A stretch of DNA of 64,000 nucleotides. Origin: Polytrichum commune (taxonomy: Eukaryota; Streptophyta; Polytrichopsida; Polytrichales; Polytrichaceae). The DNA lies in contig OX485805.1 of NCBI GenBank assembly GCA_950295325.1, positions 30,865,501 through 30,929,500 on the forward strand, in the 5' to 3' direction. Positions 1 to 11,903 of this stretch are shown here, piece after piece. The position numbers and the translations under genes were made by a program. Within the stretch, counting starts at the first letter, position 1. Every line of letters begins with the position of its first letter. A model generated the notes under the pieces. It was given only the letters and a program-made list of their open reading frames with translations. It was not told where the DNA came from and did no database searches.

Positions 1-413
1 TTTGACCTTAATACTAGCATATCTAGACCTCACATCAGATTGCACTTGTAACCCACATATCTAACCTCACATCAGTTTGACCTTAATACTAGCATATCTA
101 GACCTCACATCAGATTTCACTTCAAACACACATGTGTAGTATCATATCAGAGTACCCTTATACAAAGTAAATCTAGATTTCCATATCAAATATGATTGTA
201 GGGTTTACAGTTTGAAAACCATAAATTGTGTCTCGGCACCGAGACACTGAAACTCGGCCGTGGAATTTCAAAATTTCTACGCTTACATCAGATTACCCTA
301 ATACCCAACATAGCTAACTAACCTTAGAAAACCTAACACTTGTAACCCACATATCTAACCTCACATCAGTTTGACCTTAATACGTCCATATCTAGGCCTC
401 ACATCAGATTTCA
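1..413. repeat. Short direct repeats, ~75-bp unit
   Basis: A phrase reading TTTGACCTTAATACTAGCAT and continuing to CACATCAGA occurs at 1 and again at 76, a spacing of 75 bp. A diverged third copy (ACCTTAATACGTCCATATCT) starts near 373, and the linking phrase 'cttgtaacccacatatctaa' appears at about 45 and 339. This is seen directly. The function is unknown. It may be the edge of a longer tandem array that runs off the window start. Confidence 0.75.
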
Positions 414-1764
414 AGAACTCCAAGAACGACACAAAACCCTCACCTTCACCCTCAACCGTCAACCCTCCCCCTCACCAGAAATGTCTCCCTCGGCAGGTAT
501 AGGTGTCTACCTTATTTCAGTTCACAATCTTGGATCTCCGAACACTATGCAAAAAAATGAAATTCAGGGTGTTTTTGTGTGGGACAACGTACCTCTTCCC
601 CGAATTGCTGTTCTTCATTGTCCATTCTTGATTCGCGAAGATCACCTTTATCAGCGCCTTGATCGAATTCGCCAAGGATCTGTTAAGTGTATATGTCCGG
701 TGCTCATTAGCTATGAATTTGGCCTTATACAGTGTTAGCATTTGAAAGACCCCTTACCCTAAACCCAAAACCATTCAAGTCACCAATTGATTACAACCTT
801 TACAAACCTGCTCCTCACTTTGATCTGATGTTGAGGCACTGGAGGTTGCCTCAGGTTGAACCTGTGTCTGCGTCATTCCCTGTTCCAGATACCCAAACCA
901 AACATAAAACACAACATAAAGGAGCCGATACCATTGCCCACACAACAAGGGAATTTAGAGAGTCTCATCTGTTCCAACTATCCGTGATAGAACTTAACAT
1001 TATGATTGCACATATAAAAATTTCATTATGATTGCAGATAAACATCACCTCACTGCCCCCTTTGTCAACTTCGTTGTCTTCCTCCGATACAGGAAATAAT
1101 ACTACTGGAGCTACCTCCGAAACATCAAACGTTTTTTCCCCTTTGGAACCTCTACCTGTGCCCCTAGAAGAATTAACCCCTCGTCTACCCATTGTTGTCC
1201 GCAAGTTGTACGGCGTTCCTAAGCTCCCTCTTGATTCTAACCTTTGCCTTCTCTCAATACGCCTCTGTTTTTCAATAGTCCTCATAATCTCTCGATCTGC
1301 TCTCACTCTCGACCTAGTGTTCATCTCTAATAATATTGAAGCAAACAGATCTTATATATCATTGTCAACTTTGTCATAATTAACATCTATTCTCCATCAT
1401 TATGTTCACATTTTGGATAATTGTGTTCACATTGGATTTAGATAATTAATCTGCATTTCCTTGATTTATTCCTTTGTTAATCCACACAGCATTAATACAC
1501 TACAATTGGCGGCACTAAAACCTATTCTACATAATAGAATCTTGCCATGTCACATATTTGGTGGTTGATAAAGTATTGACTATTATTGTAGTACATTCTT
1601 TTCCTACATGAAACAGGGTGTCCAACATTTACATAAATAAACATTGACTATTAATTGATCTAACATGTTATTAAATATTCGCGCATTGGTGTCTACCCTA
1701 TGTGTATATAATACCCGATTGCTTGTACCCATTCCTTCATGTCATCTCATCATATTCTTCTCCA
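414..1764. other. No supportable gene
   Basis: Several short open frames occur on both strands (for example 481-738 plus and 965-1,324 minus), but none shows a recognisable domain and they overlap one another. The stretch before 481 is C-rich. I see no RNA gene or clear terminal repeat. It may be the 5' flank or untranslated part of the transposase locus downstream. Confidence 0.5.
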
Positions 1765-2193
1765 ATGGGTACTGACTCAAGTCTCCCAAGCCCTGCTCCT
1801 TTAGGTTCTCCTAGTACATCTCAAGTTCACACCACGTTGTCCATCGATGGTTTCGCAGTTGTCAACAACATGAAGATTGACAACCCACCTGACTCCTCAG
1901 TTACTCTGGCGGTCGTGGTTCAGAGTCCACATGCACGGACTCCATCCTTGCAAGCGGATGTTGCAACGCTGATAGAGGACTTGTATACTTTACAGACTCA
2001 TGCATATTCTAGAGCAGGGGTTATTAAACCGGGCACGTACTCTAGATCTGTATTAAGGAGTTTCCCACTTCCCAAACGACAGAAACTCGGTTGCGCAGGA
2101 TGCACTGCAGTTCATAGTTTAGGGATTGACCATTGTCATAAACATGACGGTGACAAAAATGGCAAAGGGCCCCATAAGCGTCTTTGTCGTTAA
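1765..2193 (+). CDS. Unassigned ORF, possible 5' exon of MULE locus
   Basis: An ATG at 1,765 opens a 142-codon frame ending at a TAA at 2,191-2,193. The N-terminal third is rich in Ser, Pro and Thr. The end carries a Cys/His cluster (C-A-G-C, then H, H-C-H-K-H and a final C) that could bind zinc. I do not recognise the family. It lies 1.7 kb upstream of, and on the same strand as, the Mutator-like transposase remnant, so it may be an upstream exon or accessory ORF of that element. That link is inference. It could also be a chance frame. Confidence 0.35.
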   Translation: MGTDSSLPSPAPLGSPSTSQVHTTLSIDGFAVVNNMKIDNPPDSSVTLAVVVQSPHARTPSLQADVATLIEDLYTLQTHAYSRAGVIKPGTYSRSVLRSFPLPKRQKLGCAGCTAVHSLGIDHCHKHDGDKNGKGPHKRLCR

Positions 2194-2652
2194 TCACAAT
2201 GTAGCATTCTATTGTTTGGGATTTATTATTGCAGAGCTACTATCATGCTCTCCACATTATTCGTGGCGGCCGTCATTCTTATGGCCTTATTTGCCAATAT
2301 ATATTATAACCAACAATGTTTAGAATGTATGTCTGTTCTTGGTTTCTACTATTTGAAAACAGGTAAACATAACACCTTGTGAGTGTATATGATACGCCCA
2401 CCTCTTTTGCTCTATTTATATTGGAATATTATGTTTGAAATAGATATCGGTTTCTTACCTATCTGGGACTTGCATCCAAAAATGGTTTTTCAGCCGTCTT
2501 TCAGCTTACTCTCCATGTCTCTCTATTATCTTCTGAAATTCTGCTTGCTGGTACATAAATTACCAGTTTGCACAGTAATTTGTTCCCTCTTATATATTCA
2601 TGCCATTTCAATGTTCACAGTACTTGTTTTGTTCAGAGTTTTGTGGTATACT

Positions 2653-3002
2653 ATGGCCCTGCTTCATGCTGAATCTCATTCTGTTCCGGTCCTCTTTCCA
2701 TTAGGTGAAGACGGTCATGCTATAGTCACTTGTGCAACATTGAGTTTGAGGTTTCAATATCGTGAGGTCACTATCTTTGTCGAAGAAGAAGTTTTTGACG
2801 ATCATACCGGTCTAGTTTCACATGCAGTTCGTCAGACTAGAGTAGATAATGACGTCGGTACGTTCTGGTTGTTGAAGCCTGGAAAATATCGTGTATATGG
2901 AGTCTCCGAGTCTATGTTTGAGTGTTCCACTGAACTTCTAACACCCAAGGAGTCTTCCACTGTTAGCATTGAGTGTTGCGCACCTCTCCATGAGGAGTGG
3001 CC
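2653..3002 (+). CDS. Unassigned coding-like segment upstream of MULE
   Basis: The open frame from the ATG at 2,653 has coding-like composition up to about 3,000 (a Glu/Asp/Val-rich segment with VTIFVEEEVFDDHTG and WLLKPGKYRVYGV). It then runs into GC-rich sequence of a different character, where the frame probably stops being real. It is in the same frame class as the transposase that resumes at about 3,900. A plausible reading is an upstream exon of the transposase or of a captured gene, interrupted by the GC-rich block at 3,003-3,890. No family is recognised. The splice to the downstream exon is hypothetical. Confidence 0.35.
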
Positions 3003-3890
3003 GAAACACCATGGGCACAAGGGGGACCCCGGAGTGACACCCGGGACTTGTGGCGCCGTTGGTGAGAGGGCCCAAGTGATCCTAGTGTGGGTGAGGGCCC
3101 CGGGCGTTAGGAACGCCTCCCACCCACAAAGACTAGGAGGCATGAGGGTGAGGCCATGAGCTATGCGTAGCTCATGGCGTGGTGATTCTAGAATGCTCAA
3201 GATCACCTCAATCGGAGGTGTGAGCTAGGAGTTATGGCCATTTGAGTGGGGTGCTGTCCCGGGACAGCGCCCTGGTACAGCAGTGCCTGGGAGTGATTCC
3301 CGGGACTGCCAAGGTTCAAACAGGCATAACTTCCTCAAGACTTGCCCGAATGGGGCAAGCGAGGAGTCCATCGGCATCTACGTGAAGCGTAGATGAGGCT
3401 GGAGTGGTTGGTTGTTATGATCAGACATCATACAAGGAAGTTATGATGGTCTGAAGCTGCTGGGGGGGTTCTAGGCCCAGCAGCTAAGGGAAAATGTCCA
3501 CTTGGCCCCAACTCTTGGTAGAGAGACAAGAGGTTGGTTGGCGGTGGGGTAGGGGCTCCGTGTAGAGTCCTAGAGGCTTATATGGGTGAGGTGGTGTGGC
3601 CTCACCCACCCGAGGCCGAACGGCAAGGCCTCCATGGGCTTTGGCCTATTGTGAGGCCATAGTTGCCTAGTATGCTTCGGGTTGTTGTAGTGTTGCTCCG
3701 GCAATGCGATGATCAACATAGGATTGGACTTCCATGGATGGAAGTCCACATTGGGGAAATGGGTTACCGATTAAGGGGTGAGTCCCGAAAGCAAAGTAGG
3801 AGGGTTGGTTCCCTCTTATGAATTATTGGTCCGGGGTAAGAGGAGCTATCCATTAGCATGGCGGAATGCGAAGGGTTAGCGCTCGTAACC
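3003..3890. other. GC-rich non-coding block, possible insertion
   Basis: About 890 bp are clearly richer in G and C than both flanks, with many short inverted motifs (for example CTGCTGGGG...CCCAGCAG near 3,460). No long frame is credible and frame 1 is closed by a TAA at 3,886-3,888. A splice-acceptor-like TTTGCTAG ends at 3,898, just before the transposase coding segment. It could be an inserted LTR-like or other repeat, or an intron with an insertion. I could not find terminal repeats or a target-site duplication. Confidence 0.4.
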
Positions 3891-3899
3891 TTTGCTAGA

Positions 3900-6800
3900 A
3901 ACAAAAATTGGCAAGATTGTTAAGGGACCTAGCAAGGGTTGCGACATTGAGAGACCGGTGCTGTCTAAGGTCAAAATTGAGCCCGGTCTAAATACAATTT
4001 ATGAGTTGAGTGATGATTCCGACGGCGATGTTGAATTCTTAAAATCAGCGAGCAGAGTCCAAGCTTCGTTGTCTCCACAAGTAGTTCGCAAGGAAACAAC
4101 TCCTCCTGTTAGTCCGTCTCCTAATCATGGTCAGGCCAAGGTTGTGGCAAGTCCTCTTGTCAGTATCATTCATTCATTGATGCGCCTTGGAGCTCGTAAG
4201 CGGTCCAAAAGTGTGTTATCTCGAATTAACTTTGATGCGATCAGACTCCAGCAGGTTGATTACCTTCCTCCTCGTTACGATGGAGACGTTATCTTCGAGT
4301 TTCCACCTTTAGGTGACCATGGCCATAATACAAAGGCCAAGCTGCTTCGTGGAATGGATAGAAGGTACGATGGCCATGCTTGGACTCGCACAATTACATC
4401 CAATATTCAAAATGATCTTAAGCTTTTGTTTCGTGCATCTTCTTGTTTGGGCCACCTCCGTTGCGACAATCCTGCCTGTGAGTATCTTCAGCGAGACCAT
4501 AGGATTTCCAAAGTGAATGAAACAGAGTGGGAAGGATTATCTGAGAAATTGTTTGAAGTGGGTTCCAAGCCTCCAACTGGTTCGACCGTTGTTTGCAAAT
4601 CATGTAACGTCCCTCCTACCTGTGTTGCTGTCTGCACTGCCAAGATCTACTATGTTACCGCGACACCTCACATGACGAGGGCTTGTGTGCACTTGGGATC
4701 TCACGACCATCCCGTCAAGTCAGGTGATCATCGGGACTTCATCGATTTGACAAACACCTTGATTGGGGATCAAGTTGAACGCACCCCATTAGCCACTCGC
4801 TCCGCTATTGTGCTTGAAACTGCAAAGGAAGTACTGGGCCCACTCCTCCTTGCTAAAGAAGGTGACCCACAAAAGATCTTGGAGCTGGACGAGCTGCAAG
4901 TTATTTTCGATCGGTGTAAGCACCTCACCTCGCCCAACATTCGTAACGCAGTCACCACGTTCAGGACTATGCGTCGCTTTGGAGTCATGGACAGTATTAC
5001 CAAGTTACGCGGTGCTAGCAATTGGAGGTTCGTGCAACAGAATAGGTTTCCAGGGCAAGGAGCGGACATGGACAAGGTCTTTGTCTTCAAGATGTCTGAA
5101 GTTGGACCGGGCAGCGGAGTCGACCTTGTCAAACGAATGCAACCCGGTGGTGACTTGGAGAACTCCTGGATAATGTTTGACCATGTCAAACGTGTCAGGT
5201 CGTGGACGACAATGGCTTGCCATGTGTACGATTCCACATATTGCCGTGTCATGACCATCGCAGTATGCGACATGCAGTCTGAAGATGTTGCAGCCCAGTC
5301 AGTCGTATAGAAGAACCTGAACGCTCTCATGGCTCAACATGGAGTGGACAAAGTCAATTTTAAAGGTTTCATGGCCGACAGTGCCCAAGCCAACTGGAAT
5401 GTTGTTCGAATCATATACGGAAGTGGAGATGTGTCTGAGAAGATGGTGGATAGAGAGAGGACTTGTCTTTTCCATTGGACGCAGTCCTTGGAGAAACATA
5501 CCAAGGCCGATATCCGTTAAGACCTGCAACATCAGAATCGAATACTATGCCAGCAATACAAGAATGCAAAATCGATGGCGGAGGCCGAGACAAAGTATTT
5601 GGCAATTCGGGCATGGTGGATGTCATCCGGGGCAGCAACTGAACAAGGTCTACCTCGACTGGAGCTCTGGCTGGCCTTCTGGCATTTCCGTTACCGCCAA
5701 TGGGGTGGATTTATGGAGTTGGTAAGTCTATGCTTCCCTCTATATTTCCTGTATAGTTCCCACTTTATGCTTCAACTACATTGATTCCGCCATTATTCTA
5801 ATTCGGACTGTATGGGCATTGCAGGATCTAAGTGAAGCTGAACTAGCAGAAATGCCATCCTGTAACCTTGCTGAATCTATCCACAACAAGTGGAAGCAAC
5901 AATCTGGCGATCGGGGCAGCGACCTTTATGTGGCAACAATCGATGACTTCGTGCGTGCTTTCATGCAGTGCTCAGCATATTCCCAATTCCTAAAGGGAGA
6001 GAACCCTGGAACTGGACCGTCGAAGGAGGAATTGAAGCTGAGGCGTGCTCAGAGGTCTGCCGTAAAAACAGGAATCTCGAAACCGCTGCATGAGGCCATC
6101 TTGAAGATGCCTGGCGGTGACGAGTGGTGCACAAGGACTCCCCACCTCGAAGGGGAAGAGGTATTTGTTTCTCTGAAGCGTAAACCGGATACTGCTTTCG
6201 GTGACGAACGTGAATCTCACAGGCCAGACAAGATCAGTATATCCCGACCACGCGTCCAAACCACATCTGCCCGATTGAACGATTCTCCACCTCCTGTGAC
6301 AACTCCAGATTCTCCCACCACTCCATATTCTCCCACAACTGCAGATGAAAACCAACCGCAATTTCCAACACACGACGCTCCGCAGCGGGTGGATCGGCAC
6401 CACGTCACCGCGATTGAGGAGACATTATGCAACCCTGCCCAGTGGCACATCGCACAGCTGCCTAAGACATCTGCGAAGGCTTGCTTTGCTCTACAAGCAA
6501 TCACCAAGAAGAAGTGCGTCGCTCAGATTGTACAAGACGGGAAGAGCACCGCTGCACCTACCTACTCAGGCCTCATGGATAACTATCGGAAGAAGAGATT
6601 GGACCCTCAAGACTTTTTTTTCTGCAATGACGACATTGAGAGATGCGTTAAGGGTACAAAAAGGAGGTGGGTGGTCTCAGTCCTGAACGTTCCGGAGGTA
6701 TGGCCGGTTAAGTTGGGGACCAACTTAACCTGCAAAGAGATCCTCTCTTTAGAAAACGTAAGATTTAGACTGCCCCAGCGGAAGGAGATGACACCTTCCA

Positions 6801-7291
6801 GAATTTTTCAGGACCACCCGTTACCTTTGGACTTAGCAAGCTACACGACTCCTGCATATTCGGATGAGTTTCTCACCCGGCGTTCAGGGAAGTTGATTAG
6901 GCGCAACAAGAAGGCCCCGTCAACAAAACACGCCAATAATTGTGCCTCAACCCTATCACTGAAAGCCAAAGTGCACAAATTGTGCATGCTTCCAGCCCCT
7001 GCCTTAGGATGCATCGTCTCGTTGGATTCCGGCACGCCCCCAAAGGTTCAGCAATACTACTTGACGATTTCGCAGCTGCCAGCATGCACTTGTCCTAACT
7101 TCAAGGACATGGCGACTAAAGCAATTGGAAAAAGGGGTCAATGGGCCAACTGTAAGCATTTGTACTATTTGTTTACTGTAGTCTGTGGTTTGGACTCAGA
7201 ATCAGACACGTTCATTCATGCAGCTAGTTTTAGCTTCAACGAAGTGAAGCGAGTTTTGGAAGGTGGTTTGCTGAAGTACCTTGACTCTTAG
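3900..7291 (+). pseudogene. Mutator-like (MULE) transposase with SWIM finger
   Basis: Cut-and-paste DNA transposase of the Mutator/MULE group, probably defunct. Coding runs 3,900-5,721, an intron occupies 5,722-5,824 (G|GTAAGT ... TTGCAG|G, phase 0), and coding resumes at 5,825 in matching phase to the TAA at 7,289-7,291. A Cys/His zinc-finger region of FLYWCH/WRKY-like layout lies at about 4,440-4,720 and ends TRACVHLGSHDHPV. The catalytic core includes IMFDHVKR, FMADSAQANW and CLFHWTQSLEKH, the expected acidic and C..H positions. The third acidic residue is not certain. The SWIM finger is CTC, about 20 residues, then CKH, at 7,085-7,155. Two in-frame stops break the core: TAG at 5,308 and TAA at 5,518. 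Both sit where a Gln codon would need only one C-to-T change. No ATG opens the segment, so the true start lies upstream or is lost. Confidence 0.82.
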
Positions 7292-7735
7292 AGTTTTCTG
7301 TTTCTTTAAAGTAACATATGTATGTAAGATTTGTTATAATCATGATGTAGTGAGACTAAAAGGGCCACTACAAGACATTTGACGCACCACATGTATTTCG
7401 TTGTTCCAAAGTTGCGTGACCTTTTTAGAGTACCACTAATTCTCATTATACTGAAACAATACGTGTTTGACTTGAGACAAACCCATATTTATTACTGATA
7501 TTAGTTCCAAATGTTCAATTTAACACCCTAAACAATATTTTTCACTGATACAATAACATTTTTTCTTGTATCAGAGCCCTTAATTGTCCACGGTCATAGG
7601 TCACACTGTTCACTAAGTTTAGAAAAAAAATTACTAAAAATATATTTAGTCCAACAATACCATAAATTTACTGCTTAAAATAACATTTTAATCAAAATAT
7701 CTCGGAAGTTACCGCTCACCGCTCACCGCTCGCAA
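7292..7735. other. AT-rich non-coding
   Basis: This is the 3' flank of the MULE gene and the 5' flank of the Tc1-like gene. It has poly-A/T runs and 'ccgctcaccgctcaccgctc' (three short tandem units) near 7,713. I looked for terminal inverted repeats pairing with sequence beyond 8,660 and found none that convinced me. Confidence 0.5.
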
Positions 7736-7739
7736 AATA

Positions 7740-8657
7740 GCTTCGTCCATTTCAAGGATTCTCAAGCGATTTAGAATTAGTGGCTCTGTATTGCCAGCAA
7801 GTAGGTCCGGTAGGCCGAAAAACATGAGTGATTGAGATAGGAGAAAACTCCATAGAGATCTTAGTAGTAATCGTCGTGCTCCTCTTGCAGAATTGTGCAG
7901 CAATGTGACATCTTCCGTGGACATGTCAACTTTACGTAAAGAGCTTCATGAGCTTGGTGTTAACAGTTGCATTGCAGTGAAGAAACCATTCTTGAGTGAC
8001 ATACACAAGGCAAAGAGGTTGGCTTTTGCAAATGAGCACTTGCATTGGACGATTGACGATTGGAGTAATGTGATTTGGACCGATGAGTCATCCTTTGAAG
8101 TTGGAAAACCATCACGCCAAATTCGTGTCTGGCGAAAAACATATGAACGCTACAACTACAATTGCTTAGCACCTACATTCAAATCCGGAAGGACTTCAAT
8201 TATGATATGGGGTGCTATCACTGGCTCTTCTAAGTCTTATTTGGTGTTAATTCCTCCTAATAGACGCACTGCCAAAGACTTTGTAGAGATAGTATCTCAA
8301 GGAGCATTAGAGCATTATTATTGGCACCATGACCACTATGAGCACCTCATTTTAATGGAGGATGGTGCTCCAGTACATGGTAGTAATATACAAAAAGATT
8401 GGAGAAAGCAACTTGGATTGAAAAAGCTTCAATGGCCACCAAATTCTCCTAACCTTAATCCTATAGAGAATGTCTGGAAGCAAGTTAAAGATCAAGTGCA
8501 ACAGAGAAATAGACCACGAAACAAAGACGAAATGTGGACATCGGTCAATCTGGCTTGGGAGGATATACCTCAAGAAAACATCAAGAAGTTGATTTCAACA
8601 ATGCCAACCCAGATGAAAGCTGTAATAGCAGCTCAAGGTGGTAGCACTCGATGGTAG
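7740..8657 (+). pseudogene. Tc1-like DD34E transposase
   Basis: Transposase of the IS630-Tc1-mariner superfamily. An N-terminal helix-turn-helix segment reads ISRILKRFRISGSV and is followed by a Tc1-type RSGRPKN hook. The frame is then cut by a TGA at 7,833-7,835. From 7,836 to the TAG at 8,655-8,657 it is open. The catalytic core is intact by eye: IWTDESSF (first Asp), LMEDGAPVHG (second Asp) and SPNLNPIENVW (Glu), with 34 residues between the second Asp and the Glu. It ends in a typical tail with MPTQMKAVIAAQGG. The TGA sits where an Arg CGA would need only C-to-T. Full length would be near 305 residues, normal for Tc1. The usual plant mariner elements carry DD39D, so the subtype is notable. 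The terminal repeats were not found. Confidence 0.85.
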
Positions 8658-9058
8658 TAGATGTTCCATTTTACTGAAGAATATTTGTTAGTGAGTAAGA
8701 CATATTGTAAATTTCATATCATATTAGGCTCCTATACTACTATAGCTTTGTAATGATACCTTATTTGACTTTATTTGATCAAATTTTGATTTAATATATG
8801 AGTTTGATTTCCTTAGCCTAGAATATGAATGAATGGAAACTATGAAAATACTTTAGAGCCACATAGGGGAGAATTTTACCTACATAGTGTACATCTTTGG
8901 AATACCAAGAATGTGAACAATGATATATCCTATAAATTGGTGCAATCAAATTTTAAAAATTCATCATATATGTTTCTCAGTTAATTTTTTTTGAAATTAA
9001 GTGAATAAGATAAAATAATTTACCAAAAATAAAGATTTTATTTTTTGACATTGACATT
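8658..9058. other. AT-rich non-coding
   Basis: Very AT-rich sequence with no long frame on either strand. It may hold the 3' end of the Tc1-like element, but I could not match a terminal inverted repeat or TA duplication to the 5' side. Confidence 0.5.
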
Positions 9059-9760
9059 TTATGAACATGTGAAGGGTCCGTAACACAAAAGATTTAATAG
9101 GATAAATTTGATAAAATACTCCCATATTGAAAATGTAAGAGAAAATTTCAAGAGTTCAGAAAATGGTTGCAAGACATGTTGGAGGGTATTGTACCTCTCC
9201 ATATGCCTAGAAGGATCCTCATCCTTAGTTCCATAAAACTTAGGGAGGTGGGATGGCATGTCCACCGCCGGTAAGTTTTATGGAACCATGATTGGTAGAC
9301 CTCTCGGCCTAACCAATGGATCAATGGGTGACATAGGAGGTATGGGTGGCGGATCCACCCCACGATCCAGATCCATGGTGACCGGTGTGTCCTTTCCTAC
9401 TTCTCTATCAATGCCCACCGGAATCTCTTTCCTAAATATATAAGTCTCCGATGATGTCTCACCACTCAACTTAGAAGGAGTCGCCTCTTTCTCAAGTTGA
9501 GCCTCCAATTCTAATGTCTCTAACAATGGACTAACGCTAGACTTAACATTCAAACAACTTTCTAATCTAACATCAACTTATTCTACAACCTCACTAATTC
9601 TAGATAATCTCCTCATACGTGTAGGTTTTTCTAATCCTAGTATCAAGCTTGGTTTTTGGGATCGAGTCTTACCTTGCATTTTCCAAAGAATTGATGAACC
9701 CTCACTTGACCAAACATACTCCTCACTACCTTCACTATTTAATGTTATCACTTTTCTTGG
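9059..9760 (-). pseudogene. Ty3/gypsy gag fragment
   Basis: Read on the minus strand from about 9,760 down to 9,059, one frame encodes an acidic, Pro-rich N-terminal stretch and then MPSHLPKFYGTKDEDPSRHM, the conserved opening of the plant gypsy retrotransposon gag domain (capsid-like structural protein that packages the element RNA). A stop near 9,278 interrupts the frame, which then continues in phase. No protease, reverse transcriptase or integrase follows on this strand, so it is a truncated remnant. It points opposite to the gag at 11,904, so it comes from a separate insertion. Confidence 0.65.
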
Positions 9761-11040
9761 TGTGACTTAAAAATTGAGGAGGTGAGGAAAGAGAACCTGC
9801 AAGCCTACTTAACTGAAAAATCCCAAATAAAGGATAGGCATATTCATGCCAATTCTTAGTCAAGCCAGAGCATCACCTCTGCACTCTTCCTCGAATTGGC
9901 ACTCACCACAATACCGAGAGTGAGGGACTGACCTTCGCCATACACCACATTGAAGACCGAGGCATCACCCTCTAATCTCCAACACAATGTGATGACTAGG
10001 GAATTACCCTCTGTAACGGATAACGACAAAGACAAGTACTAAAATCATTCCTTAATTAATTAGCAAATTCACTTTGAAGAAATGTCATACCTCAAGCAAT
10101 TCGCTTCCCCCTGCAAGTTAGTACTCCCCTCGACGGTGACTCAATGTGACATCAACCACAACAATTCTAATCTAGAGCATCAAATTTCAAATTCCATAAC
10201 TTGGAGACTCACCCCGAGGTGAGTGTCGAAGTTGTCTCTTCTTAGAATTAATTATTCCTCTAAAATTTTAGTAAACTAACGATCATAGATTCTTTTTATA
10301 TTTTTAGCAAATCCCCAAAAAGGTTGAGGACATACCTTAGCCGCGCTCCTTCCTCAAAACAAAATGCATAGGGGAAATATGCAATTCATTCCAAGGAAAT
10401 AAAGAAAGTGAACTAAACTAATCAATGACAAAAATAAAAAATTCTAAGTGAGATACTTACCATGAGCTAAGCGTTCCTTCCTTTCTCCCAAGATGTCGCC
10501 TCCAAGTCTTGACTCTTAATCCCGCTTCACTCCCGGCAGACGTACCATTTATGTAAGGCCAAACCACCCACCCTTGTGCGTCATAGTCCGGGTGGGGGCA
10601 TGGGGCTCACATTCATGCTCACATAATTCCATTTCCCCAACGTCATTAACCTCCGTTGCATTTCACATCAATTTTGGCACACCGATTTATTCCATGACAA
10701 GAGTACAAGCGTTGAAAAACGCTCTTCTCTATTATCACCCTCTTAACACACCCTATCGCAAACCCACACACAAGTCACACCCAATTTGACTCCCTAATAC
10801 CACCACCTAACACCTCGTGGTTCCCTCACTCACTAATGAACTAATTACCTAGATTAATCCTTCGTATTAAGCCTAATTAACTAGCCTATAATATAATATA
10901 GTGTAAATACTACTAGCCCCCCCTTGATTCAACTTCAGTCTCCAACATTACTCCGGAATTCTATGCTGTTGGGCTCGGGGCTACGCCCAGCACTGCCCGT
11001 CAAAATGGGCCTCAGTGCAGGTCTTCAGTCTGGAAAGCCA
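9761..11040. other. Non-coding, possible LTR sequence
   Basis: No credible coding frame. The composition changes to CA-rich and GC-richer text from about 10,540, unlike the AT-rich flanks, which is compatible with LTR or leader sequence of one of the two adjacent gypsy remnants. I could not pair it with a second LTR copy by eye. Confidence 0.4.
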
Positions 11041-11199
11041 GCAGCTCTCTTAGTTCGCCGCTCAGGCTACAACCGGTAGCTCTCTAGTTCGCCGCCTCAG
11101 GCTGCAACCAGCAGCTCTCTAGTTCGCCGCCTCAGGCTGCAACCAACAACTCTCTTAGTTCGCAGCTCAGGCTGCAACCAGCAGCTCTTGAGCTCCGCC
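11041..11199. repeat. 35-bp minisatellite, four full units
   Basis: Four consecutive units of exactly 35 bp start at 11,041, 11,076, 11,111 and 11,146, each with CAGCTCTCTAGTTCGCCGC-type sequence followed by CTCAGGCTGCAACC. A partial fifth begins at 11,181. Units differ at a few positions. It lies in the GC-richer block between two gypsy gag remnants, possibly inside an LTR. Confidence 0.9.
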
Positions 11200-11903
11200 T
11201 TCACCCGGCCAACCCATTTCCCGAAGAAGAGAGAGACCACACACACCTTCGAGGCCCCTAAAACCTTCCGGTTGAATGGAAACCCAAGCCTATCCACTAA
11301 ACCCTCAACCCCTAAACCAACACGGGAAGGCCCTAATTCAAACACTTAAACCCAAGGCCCTTCCCCTTAACCTAAACACGCACACACTCAACTTAATCAC
11401 CCAACCCCTAATTCCGCTAATCCCTTAATTAAGCACGCCACGCAAGCCTAAGGCTTAAAACATAATTCCACACCAAACCTCACTCTTTTTTATGCTTTTC
11501 GTTTGCATGATTAAATTGAAAACCCAAACTTGACAAAAAATAATGGTTAAGAATCATTGTGGGCACCATTTTGGGCTCACAACGACCCAAACATTAGACC
11601 ATGTTGTTGTGGTTCATATATTAATTTGAGACAAGAGAAAGTCTCAAATTAACGAATATAGTGATAAAGGATGAATTTTCATATGAAGAATCAACAACAA
11701 CTCAAAGCGAAGAAACAACATCAAGAAAAGTCAACCAAACATTTCGAGAATTTTGACAACAAGTAAGGGCTAGCTAGTGAACAAAGATTTAACTATAGAG
11801 TACAATTATTAATAGCACAACATGATCCGGAACAACATCATTAGGGGTAAATATCAAAGGAGGCAACCTTGGTAGTACCGGACAAGGAAGTGGAAACATA
11901 GTA
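11200..11903. other. Non-coding leader-like sequence before gag
   Basis: No credible gene. The first part is C/A-rich with many 'aaccc' and 'cctaa' runs. The second half (11,640-11,900) is A-rich and leads directly into the gag frame, as expected of a retrotransposon leader. No primer-binding site was recognised with confidence. Confidence 0.4.

Noticed and set aside
481-1379. Overlapping open frames of 74-119 codons on both strands
   Set aside because: No domain, mutually overlapping, no splice or codon evidence. Chance frames are likely.
7292-9060. Terminal inverted repeats for the Tc1-like element
   Set aside because: No pair of matching ends with TA flanks could be found, so the element borders were left open.
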